Notes under the pieces: generated by a model
Told to the model about the DNA's origin: nothing
What the model saw: only the letters and a program-made list of their open reading frames with translations
The model's database searches: none
Made by a program: the position numbers and the translations under genes
Shown: positions 52,472 through 60,856 of the stretch, piece after piece
How positions within the stretch are numbered: position 1 is the first letter of the stretch
Layout of the letters: each line of letters opens with the position of its first letter
Assembly: GCA_019918135.1 (NCBI GenBank)
Contig: WBZZ01001002.1
Span: forward strand, 77,001 to 141,000
Origin: Paulinella micropora
Taxonomy: Eukaryota > Cercozoa > Imbricatea > Euglyphida > Paulinellidae
Length of the DNA stretch: 64,000 nucleotides
Reading direction: 5' to 3'

Positions 52472-53083
52472 CTAGCAGCAGCCCGCCTTCGCGCTGTTGC
52501 TGGTGTCGACGACGCTGACCGTTTCTTTCTCTGCTCTCCTGTGGCTGATCTCGGCCGCCTGCACCAAGAACGGCCGGATCTTAGCCAACAATTCTTCTTG
52601 CGAGTCTGTTTCTGCGCTAGTATGCAGGATCCGCCCCCCGAACTGCTGCCTCAAGTCACTGTTGCCGTGCAGTTCGTCCTCTGCGCCGTCGTACCCCCGA
52701 TCGCGCTGGCAGCCGACCAGTACGAACAGGATGTCCTCGTTCTTGTCTTTCGAAGAAGTGTTAAACTTCAGTACCTCCTGGTGGAAATTTTCTTTTTCTA
52801 AGCTGCAGCACACCAGGGCCATGTGCGCGCCGCGCATGTAATTCGAAATCATGGAGTCAAAACGCTCCTGCCCGGCCGTATCCCAGACCCAAATCCGGTG
52901 CAGTTGGTTATCGAGCTCTATGGCGGGCAAGATCTTGAAATCCAGACCAACCGTGGCGGGGGTGTGGCATTCGCTGGGGGGCCTGTTATCCGCAAGCTTC
53001 TGCAAGAGGGAGGACTTGCCTGCGCTCGAAGATCCCAGCATGACTACTTTGAGGTATTTGCCGGTCGCGACCCTTCTTTGCAT
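52472..53083 (-). CDS. Rab-like small GTPase with prenylation motif, copy 2
   Basis: Same 203-residue product as 45839-46450, with the same P-loop, switch regions, altered G4 (VGCQRD) and C-terminal Cys-Cys; no amino-acid difference was seen. The whole gene with its flanks lies inside block Y, so dosage is doubled. Confidence 0.85.
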   Translation of the reverse strand: MQRRVATGKYLKVVMLGSSSAGKSSLLQKLADNRPPSECHTPATVGLDFKILPAIELDNQLHRIWVWDTAGQERFDSMISNYMRGAHMALVCCSLEKENFHQEVLKFNTSSKDKNEDILFVLVGCQRDRGYDGAEDELHGNSDLRQQFGGRILHTSAETDSQEELLAKIRPFLVQAAEISHRRAEKETVSVVDTSNSAKAGCC

Positions 53084-53918
53084 ACCCTTCTTGTGCCGCT
53101 GCCTTTTTTTTGGCGGGGGAGGGGGAGGAACTGCTGCCTTGGAGGTTTGCCAAGGAGAAGAATTGTTTTTGAAAAAAAAAACCAAGAAAAAAAAGCCAAG
53201 CACGCACAAAGAAGGGAGCGTAAAGGAATGGGGGGGGGGGAGGGGCGGGGAGGGCTTCGTTTTTTTCTTCTGAACCAACCTTGCTTCGTCTAGTACTCGG
53301 GAGGGACCGCGGGCGGGGATTGGAAAAGTGTGGAAAGGGGGGGTTAGGTACGAGCGGAAAGGGGCGCGAGGCCCGGGAGGCGCGAGGGCAAGGGGGGGGA
53401 GGTATGTCGATCTTTTCGCAATGTTCCTGCTGGGTAGGCAGCCTAGTGAACAAGAGCATGTCGTTGTGCGCCCACTGTTGCCCCTTGCCGTAGCGCGGCA
53501 GGAACACGTCCGACACACCCTGCACCTGCACCCGCAGGGGCTTGGACGGCCGCCCGCCGGGCTCGCTGTCCTCGCCGCAGATGCCCAGAAAGGTCCACTC
53601 GGTGAGCTCCGTGGCTTCGTCGTCCTTTTTCGTACCTTTCGGTTTGCCCTTGCCTTTTTTCTCTGGCTCATAGATTGGCCAGTTGGTGACATAATTCGTC
53701 ACGTTGATGAAGCTAGTTCTCGACCGCAAGATGGCCGCGTTCTTGGCCACCAACAGGTCGCACGGGCGCAGTTGGATGACTGGCTCGCCCTGGTACCCAG
53801 CGGGCCGGTCGCGCTTCATGCTGTCGGCCCTCGTCTGTGCCAAGGCACTGATAGCCACTGCGCCATATTCTTCTTCTTCGGGGTTCAGCACCCCGTACTT
53901 GACTCTGCTTCCGTCCAT
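52986..53918 (-). CDS. Unrecognised MDGSRV protein, copy 2
   Basis: Same start and same first ~170 residues as 47286. The frame end differs from copy 1 because a homopolymer downstream has a different length, which supports the view that the real coding part ends before about 53400. Function unknown. Confidence 0.5.
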   Translation of the reverse strand: MDGSRVKYGVLNPEEEEYGAVAISALAQTRADSMKRDRPAGYQGEPVIQLRPCDLLVAKNAAILRSRTSFINVTNYVTNWPIYEPEKKGKGKPKGTKKDDEATELTEWTFLGICGEDSEPGGRPSKPLRVQVQGVSDVFLPRYGKGQQWAHNDMLLFTRLPTQQEHCEKIDIPPPPCPRASRASRPFPLVPNPPFPHFSNPRPRSLPSTRRSKVGSEEKNEALPAPPPPPFLYAPFFVRAWLFFLGFFFQKQFFSLANLQGSSSSPSPAKKKAAAQEGYAKKGRDRQIPQSSHAGIFERRQVLPLAEACG

Positions 53919-54223
53919 CAAAAGGCAACCAGAACCAGAAAGGAAAGGAATAAAAGGAAGAGAAGTTACCGGGCTCTCACAAAAGTGCAAGCGCGGCGGG
54001 AGGAGGGAAGGGGAGGGGCCAAGAAAAAAAGCCTGAAATCTCTGCGCTTTTTTTCTTTCTTTAAAACCTCCTTTTGCTTTTTTTTCCCCGCCCTTGAGAT
54101 CTAAAAGAGCCGTTTCCTTTTTTTGCTTGTCCTGCTGCACTCGAAGGGCAGGACTCGCGCACTCGGTTCTTGATCGAGGCGCGCAGTTTGCTGACGGCCT
54201 CGCAAAAACGTGATTTCCCCAAA

Positions 54224-54400
54224 ATGTACGAAGAAGCAGAGCTGCAAGGCAGAAGTGCGACCCAGCTGCAGCAGCTCATCTTGAACCTAGTCGACCGGAG
54301 GCTGGAGCTGGCCATGACAACCGAACTCAACGAGCAGTTCGTGGGCCTCAGCGTGCGCTCCGCTCAGTTCGGACAAATGGGCCGTGTCTACATTCAGTAA
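54224..54400 (+). CDS. Small protein in block Y, copy 2
   Basis: Same 58-residue product as at 47592-47768, with the same open stretch before the ATG. Confidence 0.4.
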   Translation: MYEEAELQGRSATQLQQLILNLVDRRLELAMTTELNEQFVGLSVRSAQFGQMGRVYIQ

Positions 54401-54565
54401 AAAAAACAAATTTGGAACGCCGAGACTACAAACCTCTCGCCGGCGCTCGCCGTTTTTTAGCAACAAAAAAAATGGTGAAAGAAAACAAAAACTTTAAAAA
54501 AAAATTTAACAAGAAACGGACGGGTGTTTTCTTTGGGCCGTTATTTCCGGGTTATTTCTTCTGCG

Positions 54566-54978
54566 TTATGCCTGGCCCAGAGACCACCGCGCAAACGCCG
54601 TGCGACCCAAGCTCGACAGGGCGGCCTTTTGCTGACTGTCGATTGCCTCGGCAATCTGGCGCGTGTCTGCCTGGATGCTGGCCGAGTCGGCACCTTCCAC
54701 CCAGCAGCTCAGGTCGAAGAGCAAACGTTGCCTGTACCACTGCGCCCAGCCGCCGGTCCAGGAATTGTAGTCGGCTGTCGACACGTTCTGGACCGAGAAT
54801 TTGTCGTGGTGGTCGGACACCAGAAGCAAATAACGGTCGTTCGGCAGCTCGGCCGCTGCAACCAGGGAGCTCTGGTCTGGCAGGGGCAGCCAGTACTGGC
54901 AGTGGTTGAATACCGCGTGCACCGCGGCCCCGGCATTCTTGGGGGCCACCAGGCACGCCGCCGTGGAGACGGCGGTCT
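54566..54978 (-). pseudogene. 3' fragment of gene Q
   Basis: The last ~137 codons of Q (TAVSTAACLVAPKNAG to the stop). It joins unrelated sequence at 54978; the few upstream codons of its frame are antisense to the NHL-type gene. No signal peptide, so a functional product is unlikely. Confidence 0.75.
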
Positions 54979-55440
54979 TTGTGCTCCACAGCTCGCTGCG
55001 CACGACCCTGGTCGAAATCATGCCGTCAGGGGTCGCGCCGCTTTGTGCGACCTACGTGCTGCCCCAGCCCGGCCGCGGCGCCACGAGGCGCCGCGCCGCG
55101 GCGCTGTGCGTCAGCAGTAGCCTGCTGTACGCCATAGAAGAGGGGGGCGGCAATCTCTGGAGCTTCAGCCTGACGAAGACTGTCCACGACGGGGCCGGCG
55201 TGCCGCGCGTCCTGGGCTGTAGCGGTCTGCGGCCCGTGGCGTTGGCCTCTTGCCACGGCCGCTTCTACGTGACCGACTCGGGTACGCGCGGCCTGGTCGT
55301 GTGTTCAAGGGCGGGCTGCGGCCACAGGGCTCCCTCGCAAGTGTCCCCCCCGGCGCCTGTGCCGTCAGTGGCGTGGCCGCGGCGGGCGACACCCTGTTCG
55401 TGACCGACCGCACACGCCATTTGGTACGGACGCTGGCGGT
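54979..55440 (+). pseudogene. NHL/beta-propeller-type gene fragment
   Basis: Peptides of the NHL pattern are visible (LCVSSSLLYAIEEGGG, LASCHGRFYVTDSGTRGLVV, AAAGDTLFVTDRTRHLV), each a blade with the hydrophobic-x-V-T/A-D motif. The 5' part is cut by block Y at 54978 and the 3' part runs into the antisense of an F-box segment near 55440. About one further break. NHL proteins with N-terminal F-boxes are known in giant viruses; this piece alone has no start. Confidence 0.5.
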
Positions 55441-55558
55441 AAGAAACAACCTGCGCAAACATTTAGAGGCAGAGGCCACGCACAGAGCGTCTGCAAGCTT
55501 CCCGAGGCTGAGCACGCAGGGCCAGATATCAGCCGGCAGCCTCTCTAGCCACACCTAA
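55440..55558 (-). pseudogene. F-box segment, possibly second exon
   Basis: About 40 codons: WLERLPADIWPCVLSLGKL then ADALCVASASKCLRRLF, an F-box. No ATG precedes it in frame. It is directly preceded (on the minus strand) by a 3' splice-site-like tract, cttttacttag. A possible first exon lies at 55755-55826 (short NLS-bearing peptide). Downstream the frame is antisense to the NHL fragment, so the substrate-binding part is missing. Confidence 0.45.
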
Positions 55559-56155
55559 GTAAAAGCGTCAGCCAAACATCAACCACCAAAAAAAGAATGG
55601 GCAAAAAAACTAAACCTGCGGGGTTTCGCCGGGCGCTGCAATGTCTTCTTCGCTTGTGGCAGAACCGGGCCAGCCCCCCCCCCCAAAAAAAACCCAAAAA
55701 AACAAGAACAGAAAATAAGCAGGGGACACGAGAGAATGGGAAGGAAGAGAAGTGTTACTTTAGGGTCTCTGAGGTACGGCGCCTCTTGGCGGCAGGGGGG
55801 CCGTCTGTTGAGCTCTTGTCACTCATCACAACCTCCTGACCAAAAAAATCGTAAACAATGCTCTTAAATTTCTTTTTTTTCGTGTAGACTACCGGAAGAG
55901 ACTCTAAAATAACAAAATGAAAAAAGCCCGGCCAACTTCTTTTTTTCACGCAGCGAGAAGAAAAAAAAAGAGGGGGGGGGGAGCAGGCGCGGGCCCGGTT
56001 GGGGGGGGGCCCGGCCGGTCCCACCACCCAACCGGCCCGGGGCCCTCTCTAGCCGGCTTTTCCCCCCCAAATCCTCCACCGCGCGCCCTTTGTCTTTCTT
56101 TTTTCCCTTTTGGCTTTTGCTTTTTTTTCCCCCAGCCCCAAAGCAAAGGCTGTCG
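55559..56155. other. Intergenic with a short NLS-encoding frame
   Basis: 55755-55826 (minus) encodes a 23-residue peptide from ATG with PPAAKRRRTSE, a typical nuclear signal and like the basic starts of viral F-box proteins. The remainder holds C runs at 55675-55684, G runs at 55974-56013, and T-rich tracts before the F-box/LRR start. No other gene. Confidence 0.4.
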
Positions 56156-57609
56156 ATGAACGGCCCGCACCGAGGTAGAAAGCGCCAGAAAAGAGCGCTT
56201 CCGCCCAGACTGTCGACAGATGTGGTCCGGCTGCTCCTTAGCTTTCTGCCGCACCTGGATCTGCTGCGTTTGTCACGAGTGTGCCGCGGCGGGCTCTGGG
56301 GCTCCGACCGCTGGCGGCCCACGGAGCTGCTGCTGTCCTGCCTTCCGCCCAAAGCGGCGTTGCTCGCGCTGCGAGCGCGCGGCTCTTCGATTACCGAGGC
56401 AACAGTAGATACCGCGGCGTTCGAGGGTTCGGGGACTCTGGCAGAGTGCGCCAGCTGCTTGCCCGGCGTTCGCTCGCTGCGGCTCGTGTCCTGGAGAAAA
56501 GACGCCGACGACGTTCGGGCCCTGGCCGGCCTCACAACGTTGGAGCAGCTGTCGTTCGAGTACTGCCGGGGCCTTTCCGCGACTGTACTCTCGCCGCTAG
56601 CCGCGCTGGTCCGGCTGCGCCAGGCTCGCTTCTTGAGGTGTGGCTGGCTGCCCCGCTGGGCTGGCTCGCGCAACTCCCGGCGCTAACAGCGCTCGATCTG
56701 TCGGGCTCGTACCAGCAGCGTGACGACCTCGACGCGCTGCTGCGGCTGCTGCCGCGGTTGCGCGTGTTGTCACTGCCCGACTACAAGAGTCATCGCTGCC
56801 CCGAGGGGCTGGCGGAGCTCACGGAGCTCACGACCTTGCGGTTTTCTTCGGCGCGTGCCGTGTGCCGAACAGCCGTGCCCGTGCTGCGGCGCCTGCGACA
56901 TTTGCAGAAATTGTGCCTCCAGTAGTACTACTGTGCCGTCAGGGCACAGGAAGTGGCGGAACTGCTGGCCTGCCTGGCGAGTCTGCCCGAGCTGCGGAGC
57001 CTGGCCTGGCACGATACCTTTGGCATGCTGGACGGCTCGTGCGCAGACATGAGCGCCGGGCTGCGGGTCGAACGGTTGACACTCTGCAACGCGGCGCTGC
57101 GCTCCTCACGCTTCTTCAGCCGCTGGCCACGGTTGCGCGCGTTGACCTTCACCAAGGCGTTGTTCTTGGAGGAGCTGGACCACATTGCGGCCGTGGCCCA
57201 GGACGTCGTGCTGTCCGGCTGCCTGTGTTTGCACGGGCTGCGTTTCGGCAGCGCGCCCAGGCTGCAGAGGTTAACCATCACCGACTGTACAACTGAGCTC
57301 GACCTGCGGGCCATGGGCCCGACTCCGCGCCTGCGCGAGCTGGCGCTAGAGAACGTGGCGGGCGTCTCGAACTTGTGCGCGCTACTCACGGACAGCCCCG
57401 CGCTGTCGAGCCTGAGCCTCAGCGGGACGCCGCTCGACCTGCAGAATAACAGGGACTTGCAACTCTTGCAAAAAAGAATCCCTTGCAAGCTTTCAGGCGG
57501 CATTTTCGTAGACAGTCCTCCTCCCCCCGCACGTTCCTCGCTCCCGAAGTTGGTGGTCTGGGCACACAAGTACAACAAAAGAAGAAATGCCAGCATTCTC
57601 AGCGATTGA
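56156..57609 (+). CDS. F-box/LRR protein, broken
   Basis: About 480 residues. A basic start (RGRKRQKRALPPRL) leads to an F-box (LSTDVVRLLLSFLPHLDLLR then LSRVCRGGLWGS). Leucine-rich repeats follow to near the C-terminus (VRSLRLVSWRKDADDVRAL, LTTLEQLSFEYCRGL, LTALDLSGSYQQRDDLDALL, LRELALENVAGVSNLCALL, LSSLSLSGTPLDL). The tail is basic. It would form an SCF-type adaptor. The start is the ATG after the T- and A-rich leader. About two breaks. Confidence 0.65.
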
Positions 57610-58119
57610 AACGTGAGCGAGCCGTGTAAAAAAGGAATGTCCTTTCGCTGCCCTCGACCACCAAAAAAAGATGTTGGTGGTCAGGTGACAAAGGGAATGG
57701 CCACGTCCTAAAATCATTCATTAAAAAAACCAAAAAAGCCAAGCAACCACAAAAGGGGGGTGGGGAGGCAGAACCAAAGCGATGCCCAAGCGCATGAGGT
57801 TCGAACTTCCGCACGGTGCAACCCCTCTCCTGCCAGCCGACGTCTGGTCTGTGCCCTGGTCGCGGATAATCCCGTCGTGGCTGTTCGCGGTCTGGTTGGG
57901 GAGGGGGGGGGGGGGGGTTTGCAAAGGACGCGAAAATTAACGGGTTGCCCCCCCCGCGCTACGAATAACGTGCGGACGGCGCACAGGGATCCCCGCGGCC
58001 CGTTGGCAAGAATGGAAAGAGATGACCATTCGCGGCAACGGGGGGCTGCCCCCGACCCTGCAACTTATCCGGGAGAATAAGACTACCGTACAGACTATCC
58101 TGATTGACAGAGTCACCGA
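57610..58119. other. Intergenic, nothing firm
   Basis: A-rich 3' sequence, a G run of 15 at 57901-57917, and C runs at 57949-57954. A low-complexity frame on the plus strand is not convincing. The last part grades into the decayed LRR stretch. Confidence 0.35.
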
Positions 58120-58410
58120 CCAGGACTTATAACAAGTGCTGGGCTCACTGACGTAGCGCAGCTGGCACGGCTGCGAGGGCTAGATCTCACCGCATCACTT
58201 CTGCCAACACCTCTCCGGCGGCCAAACTGCTGAATCTGGCGGGTTGTGCGATCGACGAGTTCAAGTCTGAGTTCTACGCTGCGAGACCTTGTGCTTTACT
58301 AATTGTCCCGGCCTTACTGACGACGCGTTGGAGCACTGTCTACACAAACTAATTATCAGACGTCAGGCAATCGAGGCTTTCAAAGCTGGTTGCGACTTTC
58401 ATTGCAGATA
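58120..58410 (+). pseudogene. Decayed leucine-rich-repeat gene
   Basis: Short peptides of cysteine-type LRRs survive in different frames (for example FTNCPGLTDDALEHCLHKLI, and AKLLNLAGCAIDEF). They resemble the repeats of the two F-box/LRR genes. Heavily broken, with several breaks in under 300 bases, and no start. Likely an old relative of 56156-57609. Confidence 0.5.
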
Positions 58411-58524
58411 AAAACAAGCATCTCGGCTTACACCGGAGCAAATTAAAGCACTGGCACACACTTGTTCATTTTTCAGGCTGCAGTATGTCTTGGGTTTTAA
58501 TTAAAGAAACACGTCCGAGACTTT

Positions 58525-58923
58525 TTACTCTTGGCAGAAACCGCAGGCACATTCGTCCTGATCTTCGGCGTTGTTCAGTTCTCCGCAGTTTTCGCAGGGG
58601 CAGTAGCAGCAAGTCTCGCAGCCGGTCTCTAGGATTGACTCCATGGCTGCCTCGTGAGACTCTGCAATTCTGCTTGCACCCAACAGTGCTTTCAGAAGCA
58701 GGTGATTTTGTTCGCGAAGCTTGTCTTCGCTGCACGCCGCAACCTCATCGCAAAGTTTCAGGCGCTTTTCCTCGGAGCCGGCTACTTCCTTGTAGTGCAC
58801 ACGGAACTCTTGCCCCTGCCGACACCAGGCCTCGTTGACAGCTTCCTTCCCGCGCTTGACTAACAGGATCTTCTTGGCGAGTACGGCCGCCTCTGGCCTG
58901 TCGGTGCGTTTTCTCTTACTCAT
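58525..58923 (-). CDS. Small coiled-coil protein with Cys-rich tail
   Basis: 132 residues, intact. A basic start (MSKRKRTDRPEAAVLAKK) suggests nuclear entry. Residues ~45-100 are helical (EKRLKLCDEVAACSEDKL). The C-terminus has about ten Cys (CETCCYCPCENCGE then CACGFC), a probable zinc-binding knot. The frame begins 8 codons earlier through another ATG (MCMFLLEG), but the basic start is preferred. Role unknown. Confidence 0.6.
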   Translation of the reverse strand: MSKRKRTDRPEAAVLAKKILLVKRGKEAVNEAWCRQGQEFRVHYKEVAGSEEKRLKLCDEVAACSEDKLREQNHLLLKALLGASRIAESHEAAMESILETGCETCCYCPCENCGELNNAEDQDECACGFCQE

Positions 58924-59922
58924 ACCTTCCAACAAGAACATGCACACAGACTGACTTCACACAAAAGCACCAGAATCCGCACAGACGTCCACACACACAC
59001 ACACACACTCACGCTTGATGATGCACGACAGTACTGTACACACTTATTTGCCAATAGCAAAACTGATTTTATACCGAAAATGTCCAACACGAAAGATGGA
59101 CAGCTTTGGTTTTTTTACAGGCCCCCCCCCCTAACTGTATCATTTTGCGCGGGGTGCACTTCCGTGGCACCGACTACCAGCATAAAATCCTTGGAGCTCG
59201 ATACGGGCAAAACATATCACGGACGCATGCACACACACACAAAGTCACACAAAGTCACACACAAAGTCACACACAAAATCACACACACACAAAATCACAC
59301 AATCACAAAATCACACAAAGTCACACAAAGTCACACAAAATCACACAAAATCACGCACACAATCACACAGAGGATCACACAAAATCACACAACAATGACA
59401 CACACACACACAAAATCACTCGCAATCACACACAAAATCACACACAATCACACACAAAATCACACAACATGACACACAAAATCACACACAGTCACACGAC
59501 GATACACACACACACGAAATCACACACATACACGCAATCGTGATTTGCGTGACTTTGTGTGTGTGTGATCCGAGTCGGTACATGATTTTGTGGCGTGACT
59601 CCAGTTCTGTGCAGACAACAAAACAAAGAAAAGAAAACAACAAGACAAGCGAAAACATCCCAGGGTTTTTTTTTCATTTTGTGCAGACCTTCTCCACCCC
59701 CCGCCTCCCTCTCTCCCTTTTTCTTGCTGTTCTTTCCCCACACCAACCACCCCCACTTTTTTGGCTCTGCCTTCTTCAGGAGGAGCCTTAATATAGAAAC
59801 ATAAAGTACAACATGACCCCAAAAGAAATACACCTCTAAATTCAAAAAAGAAAAAAAACGTGGTTGGCACGTAAAAGTTCCGGCCGTGTCTCTTGCGAGT
59901 AAACCTGTCTAACCATTTAGGT
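58924..59922. other. Intergenic with CA-rich satellite
   Basis: 58986-59008 is a (CA)n tract; 59225-59540 is an irregular array of atcacacaaaatcacacac units. 59541-59922 holds T- and C-rich sequence and an A-rich stretch before the next gene. No gene seen; plus-strand frames in the array are Thr/His/Lys low-complexity. Confidence 0.5.
59225..59540 (+). repeat. CA/AAATCA satellite
   Basis: Repeats of (CA)2-4 with AAATCA or AAGTCA at intervals of about 10-12 bases, on the plus strand. No gene overlaps it. The closing gatttgcgtgactttgtgtgtgtgtgat at 59541-59568 is partly the reverse complement of the array, so a hairpin could form. Confidence 0.7.
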
Positions 59923-60747
59923 ATGGACGAAGAAAAAGACCTCTACAAATGGGTGCAGCAAAATCTTTTCAGCGGTAGGAAATCGCACGCACAAGACTTG
60001 GGAGAAGTGTTTGGCGATCATTGGCAAGTACTGTGCGATTTCTTCTCCAAGGGCAAAAGATCGCTAGAGGACTTTAGAAAGGTACAAAACCTGCCTTCTT
60101 TTTTTTTGTTACTAAAAGGGTGTCGTGTGCTGTCTGTCTGTCTCTTCTGCTAGGATGAACATGCGGGAGTGAGAGACAGTGCCTGCATAATCCGAACGTC
60201 GTACCAATCCTTCCGAGGAGGGTCCTTTACGCGCAGTGAAGCGCGGCCCCGGAGGCCCCGCCAGACTCCTGCGCGGAGCAGCCAGCCCCCCAAACAAAAG
60301 AAACGTCGCTGCGACATTTCGCACGATCAATTAACACTCTGGCATGCTTGGGCGCGGGGTTTCGACGGGAAGTGCCTGCAGGCCGAAGATCAGAAAAAGC
60401 TACAGAATTTAGCACGCCAATCACTCGTGTCTTTTCTGACTGACCTGGAGGCGCAACAAGACGCCAAAAGGTTGTACCAGCAACATCACGCAGACGCTGG
60501 GGTCGCTGTCGTCCCGAGCAGTAACGCGGGGGGAGGTTCAGGTGCCCCGCCCCAATCACAGCCGTCTCAATCGCCGTTGCACGATCCGGTACACACACTT
60601 TTTTTTCTTTTTGATTGGCAACAAAAAAAGAAAAGACCGTAAGAGTGAGTGAGCGCCTCGTTTTTTTTCTGGTGACATGTTTAGGATCTGGATACTGCGC
60701 TCTATTTAGCGGGAACGCGAGGACACCGTTCGCGTGGACAACGCTAA
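59923..60747 (+). CDS. Intron-bearing gene for a basic nuclear-type protein
   Basis: Three exons: 59923-60081, 60154-60588, 60685-60747, giving 218 residues. Intron 1 (72 bases) begins gtacaa and ends ttctgctag; intron 2 (96 bases) begins gtacac and ends atgtttag. Both fall between codons, and each ends with a pyrimidine- or T-rich tract. The exons have ordinary composition while the introns are T-rich and low-complexity. The protein has an N-terminal acidic helix (MDEEKDLYKWVQQNLFS), a Lys/Arg patch (PPKQKKRRCD, likely nuclear signal), a helical segment (DQLTLWHAWARGFDGKC, QKKLQNLARQSLVSFLTDL) and a Gly/Pro/Gln-rich linker. A DNA-binding helix bundle is possible. Family unknown. Confidence 0.7.
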
Positions 60748-60856
60748 CAATTCGGTCAGCTTGATTTTTTTTTAACGGACGAACAATTTTTTTAACAAAA
60801 AGTTTTTCTGATTAAAAAAAAGAAATTGCTACGGACTAGTCTTGTTTCGAAAAGTC

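Larger units (their letters stand above)
51739..54978. repeat. Duplicated block Y, copy 2 (3.24 kb)
   Basis: Direct repeat of 45102-48346. Both edges are inside broken genes (P on the left, Q on the right), so this is the derived copy. Differences are mainly G- and T-run lengths. Confidence 0.9.

Noticed and set aside
59106-59543. His/Thr/Lys-rich frames in the CA satellite
   Set aside because: Pure low-complexity translation of a microsatellite, open in several frames.
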